Positions 1 through 6,146 of a DNA stretch of 6,212 nt are shown here, piece by piece; within the stretch, counting starts at the first letter, position 1, and each line of letters begins with the position of its first letter. Position numbers and translations under genes: made by a program. This stretch comes from a bacterium (GTDB taxonomy: Bacteria; Krumholzibacteriota; Krumholzibacteria; LZORAL124-64-63), in assembly GCA_016873405.1 (NCBI GenBank), contig VGXH01000119.1, forward strand, positions 1 to 6,212, given 5' to 3'. The notes under the pieces are model-generated. The model was not told the DNA's origin. It saw nothing but the letters and a program-made list of their open reading frames with translations, and searched no databases.

Positions 1-122
1 CCCGCAGCCCTGCCAGACCTGGGCGGGCGGCGCGCATGGGAACGGGCCGGTCGGGCATGAAGGCGAACCTCGCCGAGGGAAGACCGAGGACCGGGATCGC
101 CCTCGATTCCGCGGCGGCCGGA
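1..122. other. Upstream stretch with no recognisable gene
   Basis: I see no coding signature here. The open frames crossing it have no ribosome binding site and no recognisable protein. It holds only short GC-rich self-complementary bits, such as CCTC/GAGG around 69-78, and none is followed by a T-run, so no terminator for an upstream gene can be called. It is probably the spacer before the yebC promoter. Confidence 0.4.
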
Positions 123-134
123 TTGACCGCCGCG
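110..134. repeat. 8-bp inverted repeat over the yebC -35 box
   Basis: CGCGGCGG at 110-117 and CCGCCGCG at 127-134 are perfect reverse complements separated by 9 bp. The dyad covers the predicted -35 element (123-128), so it could be an operator. Both arms are pure G/C in a GC-rich background, so chance is a serious alternative. Confidence 0.3.
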
Positions 135-151
135 ACCCGGTTGTGCATTAT
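123..151 (+). promoter_or_regulatory. Probable sigma70-type promoter of yebC
   Basis: TTGACC at 123-128 matches five of six bases of the -35 consensus. CATTAT at 146-151 matches four of six of the -10 consensus. The spacer is exactly 17 bp. Transcription would start near 157-159, leaving a leader of about 48 nt before the yebC ATG at 206. In a region this GC-rich, two such boxes at ideal spacing just before a gene are unlikely to be chance, but this is prediction from sequence alone. Confidence 0.6.
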
Positions 152-205
152 CGATGCCGCCGCGTCAGCCCGCAACGACGACCACCGAGCGCAAGGACTG
201 GGACC

Positions 206-916
206 ATGGGACGTGCCTTCGAATACCGCCGCGCCGCCAAGGAGCGGCGTTGGGACAAGATGTCCAAGGTGTTCCCCAAGCTGGCGAAGGCCATCACCGT
301 GGCCGCCAAGCAGGGCGGGACGGATCCGGAGATGAACGCGCCGCTGCGCGCCGCGATCCTGAACGCCAAGAGCGAGAACATGCCCAAGGACAACATCGAG
401 GCGGCGATCAAGCGCGCGGCGGGCAAGGACGCCGCCGACATCACCGCGATCAACTACGAGGGCAAGGGGCCGCACGGCGTGCTCATCCTGGTCGAGTGCG
501 CCACCGACAACACCCAGCGCACGGTGGCCAACATCCGCAGCTACTTCAACAAGGTCGGCGGCGCGCTGCTGCCCAGCGGCTCGCTGGAGTTCATGTTCGA
601 TCGCAAGGCCGTGTTCGAGTTCGCCAAGCCCGAAGGCGTGGTTCTCGAAGAACTGGAACTGGCGCTGATCGACGCCGGGCTGCAGGAGCTGGTCGAGAAC
701 GACGGCACCGTCTACGTCTACGGCGACTACACCGACTTCGGCAGCCTGGCCCACGCGCTGGAGGCGCAGGAGATCGAGGTGGCCAAGTCCAGCCTCCAGC
801 GCATCGCGCAGAACCCGCAGGAATTCGGCGAGGCCGAGATGGCGGAGATCGAGAAGCTGCTCGACCGCATCGAGGACGACGACGATGTGCAGGCGGTCTA
901 CACGAACATCGCCTGA
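206..916 (+). CDS. yebC: YebC/PmpR (TACO1) family protein
   Basis: A 236-residue cytoplasmic protein of the YebC/PmpR/TACO1 family. Members have been described as DNA-binding transcriptional regulators and, for some, as translation factors relieving ribosome stalling, so the role here cannot be fixed from sequence. Family hallmarks visible are the basic N-terminus ([15 protein letters not shown]), [14 protein letters not shown], a [24 protein letters not shown] helix pair near residues 49-72, the YEGKGPHGV turn, the [11 protein letters not shown] segment, GSLEFMF, and an acidic end with DDVQAVY. Length matches the family norm of about 240. The start at 206 is chosen because AAGGA at 193-197 precedes it with 8 nt spacing and MGRAFE is a known family N-terminus. 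The in-frame GTG at 143 lies inside the predicted promoter. The MGRAFE form differs from the MAGHSKW type and resembles Bacteroidota-like homologues, from memory. It has its own promoter and is separated from the Rnf operon by 250 bp, so a functional link is not implied. Confidence 0.95.
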   Translation: MGRAFEYRRAAKERRWDKMSKVFPKLAKAITVAAKQGGTDPEMNAPLRAAILNAKSENMPKDNIEAAIKRAAGKDAADITAINYEGKGPHGVLILVECATDNTQRTVANIRSYFNKVGGALLPSGSLEFMFDRKAVFEFAKPEGVVLEELELALIDAGLQELVENDGTVYVYGDYTDFGSLAHALEAQEIEVAKSSLQRIAQNPQEFGEAEMAEIEKLLDRIEDDDDVQAVYTNIA

Positions 917-1010
917 CCCGTGCCACCGGCATCGCGTCCGTGCGCGGCGACGCTGGGTTCCAGGCCGGATCAAGCTCTGATGCGATCTGAGTTCCGGGGC
1001 GCGGATGGAC

Positions 1011-1026
1011 CGGTCTTCGCCGACCG
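1011..1026. other. Short hairpin after yebC, doubtful terminator
   Basis: CGGTC (1011-1015) and GACCG (1022-1026) can form a 5-bp stem with a TTCGCC loop about 95 bp after the yebC stop. No T-run follows, so it is not a standard intrinsic terminator. I found no better terminator candidate between yebC and rnfC. Confidence 0.15.
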
Positions 1027-1035
1027 AACGTGTCG

Positions 1036-1060
1036 TGAATGATATTCAAATCCCTTTGAA
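1036..1060. promoter_or_regulatory. Overlapping palindromes, candidate operator
   Basis: Two perfect dyads overlap in an AT-rich island: TGAAT-gat-ATTCA at 1036-1048 and TTCAAA-tccc-TTTGAA at 1045-1060. The island stands out from the surrounding GC-rich DNA and ends 27 bp before the predicted rnfC -35 box, roughly 63-87 bp upstream of the predicted transcription start. That is a usual place for an activator or a redox regulator to bind. The 6-4-6 dyad has the geometry of a dimeric helix-turn-helix site but does not match the FNR (TTGAT-N4-ATCAA) or Rex consensus, so no regulator is named. Confidence 0.4.
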
Positions 1061-1087
1061 GACAAGTGCGTTGCGTGCGTCGCGGCT

Positions 1088-1116
1088 TTGACTCGCCCGC
1101 CGCAGGCGCGTAGATT
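1088..1116 (+). promoter_or_regulatory. Probable sigma70-type promoter of the rnf operon
   Basis: TTGACT at 1088-1093 (five of six to consensus) and TAGATT at 1111-1116 (four of six) are separated by 17 bp. The predicted start of transcription is near 1123, giving a leader of about 44 nt before the rnfC ATG at 1167. The spacing and leader length are much like those of the yebC promoter. All five rnf genes and the gene after rnfA could be read from it, since no internal gap exceeds 15 nt. Confidence 0.6.
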
Positions 1117-1166
1117 TGCGCACCGGATTCAGATGGCGCGGCGACGATTCAACAGGACGGTCCGGC

Positions 1167-2522
1167 ATGTCCCTGCGGAGCTTCCGGGGCGGCGTACATC
1201 CCCACGAGCACAAGGAACTGTCCGAGCACAAGGCGCTCGAAGTGATGCCCGTGCCGGCGGAGATCTTCCTGCCGCTGGGGCAGCATCTGGGCAAGCCGGC
1301 CGAGCCGCAGGTCAAGAAGGGCGACTACGTGCGCTGCGGCCAGGTCGTGGCCGCCGCGGCCGGTCCCATCTCGGCGCCGGTGCACTGCCCGGTCGGCGGC
1401 ACGGTCAAGCGCCTGGTCAAGGGACACGTCGCCGGCGGCATCACGGCAGACCTCATCGTCATCGAAACCGGCGAGCCGCCGGCCCCCGCCGAGGGCGACG
1501 CCCCCCGCGACGGATCGCCGCTGCTGCTGCCGCCGCTGCCGGCGACCGCCGACGGACCGACGATCATCGAGCGCGTGCGCGCGGCCGGCATCGTCGGTCA
1601 GGGCGGCGCGGCCTTCCCCACCGCGGTCAAGCTCAGCCCGCCGCCCGGCAAGACCATCGACTGGCTGATCATCAACGGCGCCGAGTGCGAGCCGTATCTG
1701 ACGCGCGACTACCGCCTGATGCTCGAGCGCACGGAGGCCCTGGTCGAGGGCATCGTGCTGCTGGGGCGCCCGCTGGGTGACGGCGTGAAGCTGGGGATCG
1801 GCATCGAGAACAACAAGCCGCGGGCGATCGAGACGGTGCGCGAGGTCGTCGCGGCCAGGAGCGCGCCGATCGAGGTCTTCGCCCTGCGCACGAAGTACCC
1901 GCAGGGCGCCGAGAAGATGCTGATCGACGCGGCCACCGGCCGCAAGGTGCCGCCGGGCGCGCTGCCTATGGAAGTGGGCTGCGTGATCCAGAACGTGGGC
2001 ACCGCCCTGGCGGTGCGGGACGCGGTGCTCGAGGGCCGGGTGCCGACCACGGCCGCGCTGACGGTCAGCGGGCTCGGCGTGGTCGAGCCGAAGAACCTCT
2101 ACGTGACCATCGGCACTCCGATCGGGGACGTGCTCCGCCACTGCGGCGGCGTCAAGCCCGAGGCGCGGCGCGTGATCGTCGGCGGGCCGATGATGGGCTT
2201 CGCCGCCTACAGCCTCGACGCGCCGGTGGTCAAGGCGACCAGCGGCATCATCGTGCTGACCGAGGCCGAGCTGAAGGCGCCGCCGGAGACGCCCTGCCTC
2301 AACTGCGGCAAGTGCAGCGATGCCTGTCCCGTCAGCCTGCTGCCCGGCCGCCTGGCCAAGCTCAGCGAACTGAAGCGCTACGAGGACGCCCGCGATCTGG
2401 GCGTCGAGGTCTGCATGGAGTGCGGCACCTGCGCCTTCATCTGCCCCGCGCACAAGCCGCTCGTGCAGTACCTGCGCCTCGGCAAGAAGAGGGTCCGCGC
2501 GCTGCCGCGGAAGGAAGGCTGA
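1167..2522 (+). CDS. rnfC: Rnf complex subunit RnfC (NADH/FMN, 2x[4Fe-4S])
   Basis: A 451-residue peripheral subunit on the cytoplasmic face of the Rnf complex. It carries FMN and two 4Fe-4S clusters and exchanges electrons with NAD(H). Visible in order: the RnfC N-terminal barrel-sandwich domain (about 5-105, from SFRGGVHPHEHK through APVHCPVGGTV); the Complex I 51-kDa-like nucleotide/FMN domain with GQGGAAFPT (144-152) and NGAECEPY (170-177); an SLBB-like segment from about 299 with GGPMMG at 339-344; then two ferredoxin motifs, C377-C380-C383-C387P and C416-C419-C422-C426P, complete with all eight cysteines. The length is the compact form and lacks the long Ala/Lys-rich tail of E. coli RsxC (740 aa). 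The start at 1167 follows AGGA at 1154-1157 with 9 nt spacing. The upstream in-frame TTG at 1116 touches the predicted -10 box and is rejected. This is the first gene of the operon, 6 bp before rnfD. Confidence 0.97.
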   Translation: MSLRSFRGGVHPHEHKELSEHKALEVMPVPAEIFLPLGQHLGKPAEPQVKKGDYVRCGQVVAAAAGPISAPVHCPVGGTVKRLVKGHVAGGITADLIVIETGEPPAPAEGDAPRDGSPLLLPPLPATADGPTIIERVRAAGIVGQGGAAFPTAVKLSPPPGKTIDWLIINGAECEPYLTRDYRLMLERTEALVEGIVLLGRPLGDGVKLGIGIENNKPRAIETVREVVAARSAPIEVFALRTKYPQGAEKMLIDAATGRKVPPGALPMEVGCVIQNVGTALAVRDAVLEGRVPTTAALTVSGLGVVEPKNLYVTIGTPIGDVLRHCGGVKPEARRVIVGGPMMGFAAYSLDAPVVKATSGIIVLTEAELKAPPETPCLNCGKCSDACPVSLLPGRLAKLSELKRYEDARDLGVEVCMECGTCAFICPAHKPLVQYLRLGKKRVRALPRKEG

Positions 2523-2528
2523 GCGCCC

Positions 2529-3533
2529 ATGGCGAACGACACCAGCCCGCGTCCGCTCGAGGCGCTCGGGGGCGGCGACCTCACGCTGACCACGTCGCCG
2601 CACAGCCATTCGGGCGTGGGCACGGCGCGGCTCATGTGGATCGTCAACCTGTCGCTGCTGCCGTGTTTGGCCAGCGGGCTGCTTTTCTTCGGTCCGGGCG
2701 TGCTGCTGCCGATCGGCGGCGCGATCGCCGGCGCCGTCGGCTCCGAGTGGGCCATCGCGCGCCTGACTCGCCGGCCGGCGACCGTCAGGGACGGCAGCGC
2801 CTGCCTGACCGGCCTGCTGCTGGGCCTGATCCTGCCGCCCGGCTTCCCGCCCCTGGCCGCGCTGCTGGGCGGGGTCGTCGCGATCGGGCTGGGCAAGGCC
2901 GTGTTCGGCGGGCTGGGCAACAACATCTTCAACCCGGCGCTGGTGGGCCGCGCCTTCCTGCAGGCGTGCTTCCCCGCGATGATGACCGACTGGTCGAAGG
3001 CCCTGGGCGCGGTGGACGCCGTCAGCGCGGCGACGCCGCTGGGCTGGCTGAAGTTCTCGCCGCCCGAAGTGCCCGCCGCGCAGGTCACGACCGCCATCAG
3101 CAAGCTGTTCTTCGGCAACATCGGCGGCTGCATCGGCGAGACGAGCGCGCTGGCGATCCTCATCGGCGCGGCGATCCTGCTTGGGACGCGCGTGGCGAAC
3201 TGGCACATCATCGCCTCGATGCTCGCCGGCGGGTTCCTCTTCGGCGGCCTGTTCCACCTCCTCGGCGTCGCGCACGCCCCGTCGCCGCTCTTCCACCTGC
3301 TGGCCGGCGGCTACCTCTTCGGCGCCGTGTTCATGGCCACCGACTACGTCACCTCGCCCTCGACCTGGCGGGGCCAGTGGATCTTCGGCCTGGGTATCGC
3401 GCTGCTGACGATTCTCATCCGCCTCTTCGGCGGCCTGCCCGAGGGCGTGATGTACTCCATCCTGCTCATGAACGCCGCCGTGCCGCTCATCAACCGGGGC
3501 ACACGCCCGCGCGTCTACGGAGCCAAGGCATGA
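2529..3533 (+). CDS. rnfD: Rnf complex membrane subunit RnfD, covalent FMN
   Basis: A 334-residue polytopic inner-membrane subunit of the NqrB/RnfD family, about the family's usual length, that takes part in electron transfer and ion translocation. Family signatures visible are SPHSHSG near residue 23, a string of Gly/Leu-rich membrane helices from about residue 34 onward, GNNIFNPALVGRAFL (130-144), GNIGGCIGETSALAILIG (196-213), FMATDYVTSP (268-277) and the C-terminal MNAAVPLINRGTRPRVYG (314-331). The FMN attachment motif reads D163-A-V-S166-A-A-T169, so FMN is expected as a phosphoester on T169, placed by an ApbE-type flavin transferase that is not encoded here. A strong AAGGAAGG ribosome binding site (2511-2518) lies inside the end of rnfC, 10 nt before the ATG. 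The stop overlaps the rnfG start (ATGA, 3530-3533), so the two are translationally coupled. Confidence 0.96.
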   Translation: MANDTSPRPLEALGGGDLTLTTSPHSHSGVGTARLMWIVNLSLLPCLASGLLFFGPGVLLPIGGAIAGAVGSEWAIARLTRRPATVRDGSACLTGLLLGLILPPGFPPLAALLGGVVAIGLGKAVFGGLGNNIFNPALVGRAFLQACFPAMMTDWSKALGAVDAVSAATPLGWLKFSPPEVPAAQVTTAISKLFFGNIGGCIGETSALAILIGAAILLGTRVANWHIIASMLAGGFLFGGLFHLLGVAHAPSPLFHLLAGGYLFGAVFMATDYVTSPSTWRGQWIFGLGIALLTILIRLFGGLPEGVMYSILLMNAAVPLINRGTRPRVYGAKA

Positions 3534-4156
3534 AGACGACGCTGCACATGGTCGTGACGCTGTTCATCGTCGGCCTCTTTTCCGGCGGCGCCCTGTCGCT
3601 GGTGAACCAGGCCACGGCGCCGCGCATCGCCGAGCAGGAACGGCTGGCCAAGGAAGCGGCCGTGCTCCAGGTCTTCGTCGGCGGCGCGAAGGCCGAGCCG
3701 CTGATCGCCGACCGCGACGCGCGCCTCGCCGCGGGCGCCGATCCGGCCACGCTGCCCGAGACCTACCGGATCTACGACGCCGAGGGGCGTGAACTGGGCC
3801 TGGCCGTGATGGGCCAGGGCATCGGCTTCACCGACGTCATCAAGCTGGTGCTCGGCGTCTCGCCCGACGCCGGCGAGGTGCGCGGCCTGCACGTGATCAA
3901 GGACAGCGAGACGCCCGGTTTGGGCACGAAGATCCGGCCGGGTTCGGAATTCCCGAAGCAGTTCGCCGGCCTGGAGGGCGGCGGGCACCTGCAGCCGCCG
4001 CTGAAGGTCATCAAGGGCCGGCGCTCGGGACCCAACGAGGTCGAGGCGATCACCGCGGCGACCATCAGCTCGCAGGCCGTGGCCACGATCGTCAACGAGA
4101 CGGTGGCGTCGCTGCGCGGATATCTGGCCGCGAACCCAGCCGGGGGTGGGATATGA
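3530..4156 (+). CDS. rnfG: Rnf complex subunit RnfG, covalent FMN
   Basis: A 208-residue subunit with one N-terminal membrane helix (about residues 7-25) and an FMN-binding domain on the outer side of the membrane. It relays electrons through covalently bound FMN. Family features visible are GQGIGFTDVIKLVLGV (95-110), the near-invariant E127-TPGLGTKI, and the attachment motif E172-A-I-T175-A-A-T178-ISS, making T178 the expected flavinylated residue. The usual form is D-x-x-(S/T)-G-A-T; here the acidic residue is Glu and the Gly is Ala. GGAG at 3519-3522, inside the end of rnfD, gives 7 nt spacing. The start codon overlaps the rnfD stop and the stop overlaps the rnfE start (4153-4156), so translation of D, G and E is coupled. 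The same frame stays open far upstream inside rnfC and rnfD, but that part is not protein-like. Confidence 0.95.
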   Translation: MKTTLHMVVTLFIVGLFSGGALSLVNQATAPRIAEQERLAKEAAVLQVFVGGAKAEPLIADRDARLAAGADPATLPETYRIYDAEGRELGLAVMGQGIGFTDVIKLVLGVSPDAGEVRGLHVIKDSETPGLGTKIRPGSEFPKQFAGLEGGGHLQPPLKVIKGRRSGPNEVEAITAATISSQAVATIVNETVASLRGYLAANPAGGGI

Positions 4157-4806
4157 GCAAGGACGCTTCGGCCGTCCGGGACCTGGTCAAGGGCCTCTGG
4201 GACGAGAATCCCATCCTTCGGCAGCTGCTCGGCCTCTGCCCGACGCTGGCGGTCTCCACGTCGGTGAACAACAGCCTCGGCATGGGGGTGGCGGCGACCT
4301 TCGTGCTGATCTGCTCGAGCGTGCTGATCTCCCTGATCCGCGGCGCGGTGCCGAAGCAGGTGCGCATCGCCACCTACATCGTGGTCATCGCCACGTTCGT
4401 GACGCTGGTCGACCTCTCGATGAAGGCCTGGTTCCCGGCGCTCAGCGCCTCGCTGGGCGCCTTCATCCCGCTGATCGTGGTCAACTGCATCATCCTCGGG
4501 CGCGCCGAGGCCTTCGCCTCGAAGAACGGTCCCGGGCGCTCGGCCATCGACGCCCTGGGCATGGGCGCCGGCTTCACGGCGACGCTGGTCGTGCTGGGCG
4601 CCGTCCGCGAACTGCTGGGCGCCGGGCAACTGATGGGTCGCACCGTCCTGCCGGGCTTCGAGCCGTGGATCGTGATGATCCTGCCGGCGGGCGCGTTCCT
4701 GGTGCTGGGCCTGATGCTGGGCACCGCGAACGCCGTCAACCAGCGGCGGCAGGAGTCGGCGCGGCGCGCGCTGCGGGACGCCTGGCTGCAGAAGGCGGGG
4801 AGCTAG
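4153..4806 (+). CDS. rnfE: Rnf complex membrane subunit RnfE
   Basis: A 217-residue integral membrane protein of the RnfA/RnfE/NqrD/NqrE family, with about six membrane helices. It pairs with RnfA in inverted topology, and the pair is known to hold an iron-sulfur cluster in the membrane core using two cysteines from each protein. Both are present here: C29 in LRQLLGLCPTLAVSTS and C112 in PLIVVNCIILGRAEAFAS. Other family marks are the N-terminal WDENPILRQLLGLCP, the GAVPKQVRIATYIVVIA segment, and DALGMGAGFTATL with VRELLG near 135-155. Length is normal for the family. The start overlaps the rnfG stop by 4 bp. The ribosome binding site is only a purine-rich G-run (about 4142-4150), so reinitiation after rnfG is likely. 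A 2-bp gap separates the stop from rnfA. I call E rather than D/E of Nqr because rnfC, with its ferredoxin motifs, leads the operon. Confidence 0.95.
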   Translation: MSKDASAVRDLVKGLWDENPILRQLLGLCPTLAVSTSVNNSLGMGVAATFVLICSSVLISLIRGAVPKQVRIATYIVVIATFVTLVDLSMKAWFPALSASLGAFIPLIVVNCIILGRAEAFASKNGPGRSAIDALGMGAGFTATLVVLGAVRELLGAGQLMGRTVLPGFEPWIVMILPAGAFLVLGLMLGTANAVNQRRQESARRALRDAWLQKAGS

Positions 4807-4808
4807 GC

Positions 4809-5384
4809 ATGGAACTCTTCGCGATCTTCTTCTCCGCCGCGGTGATCAACAACTTCGTGCTGATGCAGTTCCTCGGCATCTGCCCGTTCGTGGGCGTCTC
4901 CGGCCGTCTCAGCAGCGCCGTTTCCATGGGCCTGGCCACCACCTTCGTGCTGGTGATGACCGCCATGGTGACGTGGCTGCTGCAGGCCATGGTCCTGAAG
5001 CCGTTGAACGTGGAGTATCTGCAGACGGTGTCCTTCATCCTGGTGATCGCCTCGCTGGTGCAGTTCGTGGAGATGGTGATCAAGAAGGTCTCGACCGGCC
5101 TTTACCGGGCCCTCGGCATCTACCTGCCCCTGATCACCACGAACTGCTGCATCCTGGGCTTGGCCATCTTCGCGGTGATGAAGGAGTTCACGTTCCTCGA
5201 GAGCGTCATCTACGGCGTCGGCGCCGGCGCGGGCTTCACGCTGGCGCTGGTCCTGATGGCCGGCATCCGCGAGGAACTCGACCTGGCCGACGTGCCGCGC
5301 CCGATGCGCGGCGCCGGCATCACGATGATCGTCGCCGGAACGCTGGCGCTGGCCTTCATGGGCTTCGCCGGCATGAAGTTCTGA
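4809..5384 (+). CDS. rnfA: Rnf complex membrane subunit RnfA
   Basis: A 191-residue integral membrane protein, the inverted-topology partner of RnfE, with about six membrane helices. It matches family length (about 190-195). The conserved cluster ligands are C25 in FLGICPFVGVSG and C113 in YLPLITTNCCILG. The neighbouring residue 114 is also Cys, where many homologues have Ala. Other marks are the N-terminal INNFVLMQFLGICP, the FVEMVIKKVSTGLYRALGIYLPLITTN stretch (residues 86-112) and GAGAGFTLALVLMAGIREELDLADVPRPMRG (138-168). The start follows GGGGAG (4797-4802), which lies across the end of rnfE, with 6 nt spacing. In many anaerobes rnfB follows directly after rnfA; here a different gene starts 15 nt after the stop. 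Confidence 0.96.
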   Translation: MELFAIFFSAAVINNFVLMQFLGICPFVGVSGRLSSAVSMGLATTFVLVMTAMVTWLLQAMVLKPLNVEYLQTVSFILVIASLVQFVEMVIKKVSTGLYRALGIYLPLITTNCCILGLAIFAVMKEFTFLESVIYGVGAGAGFTLALVLMAGIREELDLADVPRPMRGAGITMIVAGTLALAFMGFAGMKF

Positions 5385-5386
5385 CC

Positions 5387-5392
5387 AAGGAG
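5387..5392 (+). promoter_or_regulatory. Strong ribosome binding site that sets the next start
   Basis: AAGGAG sits just after the rnfA stop. It is 7 nt from the ATG at 5400 but only 4 nt from the in-frame GTG at 5397, so ATG 5400 is the better start. It shows that the downstream gene is well translated in its own right. Confidence 0.7.
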
Positions 5393-5399
5393 ACTGGTG

Positions 5400-6146
5400 A
5401 TGTTGAACCGGCGTGCATTCCTGCAGTCCGCGCTGCTCGGCGGCGCCGCCTTCGGCCTGGGACTGAAGCTGGGCCTCGGCGGCGGCCAGGCGGGTGACCG
5501 CTCGCAGCTGGTGCTGCACGGCTTCCTGCCCGCCGACGGCGAAGCGGTGGGCGAGGCCGTGCGCGCCTTCCTGGCGGCGACACCGGGTCAGCTGCCGGCG
5601 CCGGTGCTGGACGTCACGCCGCGGCTGCGCGGCGAGGTGGCGGCGGCCCTGCGCGGGCGCGCCGGCGACTTCGTGCGCGGCGACGGGCGCGTGCTGTCGC
5701 TGCGGGTCACCGACCTGGGCGCCGACCTGGCCACGGCGGCGGGCGCCGACATACTGGTGCAGGACGGCGGGCGCGTCCTGGACCCGGCCGGCGAGTTCGG
5801 CCGCGGGTTGTTGGCCCTGCGCGCCGCGCTGCAGGGCCGCACGGCCGCGGTCGCCCTGACGGCCCGGCTCGAGGCGCGCGACGAGCCGACGGGCCGCGGC
5901 CGCGTCCTGGTGGTCGAGGACGAGCGCGGGCTGCAGGAGCGGATCGCCCTGGCGGGCGCGCCGCGCTCTCTGGAGCTGGGCGGTCCGGCCGGACGGACGC
6001 AGGTCGAGTTCGGCCAGGACGGCGTGCGCGTGGTCCGGGCCAGCTGCCGCCACGCGACCTGCCGGCTGCAGGGCACGGCGACCCGCGCCGGGGACCTGAT
6101 CGCCTGCGCGCCGAACCGGTTGCTGCTGCGCGTCGAGTCGGCCTGA
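5400..6146 (+). CDS. Exported protein with C-terminal NusG_II-like domain
   Basis: A 248-residue protein in three parts. Residues 1-30 are a twin-arginine-type signal or anchor: NRRAFLQ followed by a Gly/Ala/Leu-rich hydrophobic stretch interrupted by one Lys. No clear cleavage site is seen, so it may stay membrane-bound. Residues 35-160 are an Ala/Arg/Gly-rich region that I do not recognise. Residues about 167-246 resemble the NusG domain II family (DUF1312): VLVVEDERGLQERIAL, then VEFGQDGVRVVRASC216, C221 and a C-terminal IAC236APNRLLLRVE, giving a C-x4-C-x14-C pattern like the family's SxC...C...ClPN signature. Small proteins of this family often sit beside rnf genes in anaerobes (family knowledge, from memory), and their function is not established. 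The gene starts 15 nt after rnfA in the rnf transcript, in the place rnfB often takes. It has no ferredoxin motif and is not RnfB. An exported redox, assembly or cofactor role for Rnf is inference. Confidence 0.7.
   Translation: MLNRRAFLQSALLGGAAFGLGLKLGLGGGQAGDRSQLVLHGFLPADGEAVGEAVRAFLAATPGQLPAPVLDVTPRLRGEVAAALRGRAGDFVRGDGRVLSLRVTDLGADLATAAGADILVQDGGRVLDPAGEFGRGLLALRAALQGRTAAVALTARLEARDEPTGRGRVLVVEDERGLQERIALAGAPRSLELGGPAGRTQVEFGQDGVRVVRASCRHATCRLQGTATRAGDLIACAPNRLLLRVESA

Noticed and set aside
143..205. A longer yebC starting at GTG 143
   Set aside because: The GTG lies inside the predicted promoter, just before the -10 box, and has no ribosome binding site. The ATG at 206 has a good site and the family N-terminus MGRAFE.
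1116..1166. A longer rnfC starting at TTG 1116
   Set aside because: The TTG overlaps the predicted -10 box, so it would not be in the transcript. The added residues do not resemble RnfC, and ATG 1167 has AGGA at the right distance.
1149..3296. A 715-residue open frame on the - strand across rnfC and rnfD
   Set aside because: It is a by-product of GC-rich third codon positions in the rnf genes. Its translation is low-complexity Arg/Ala/Gly/Gln-rich, with no motif and no ribosome binding site, while the + strand carries full-length conserved proteins.
2312..3529. The rnfG frame extended upstream as one 614-residue protein
   Set aside because: The upstream part is an out-of-frame translation of rnfC and rnfD with Arg/Ala-rich low complexity. 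True RnfG similarity starts at the ATG at 3530 with its membrane helix.
4807..5384. An Nqr (Na+-NADH:quinone reductase) operon instead of Rnf
   Set aside because: The D, G, E and A-type subunits have Nqr homologues, but the first gene is RnfC with two ferredoxin motifs. There is no NqrA or NqrF, and the D and G lengths fit Rnf.
4803..6053. A 416-residue open frame on the - strand across rnfA and the NusG_II-like gene
   Set aside because: It has the same His/Gln/Arg/Ala-rich composition expected from an antisense shadow of GC-rich genes, and no recognisable domain.
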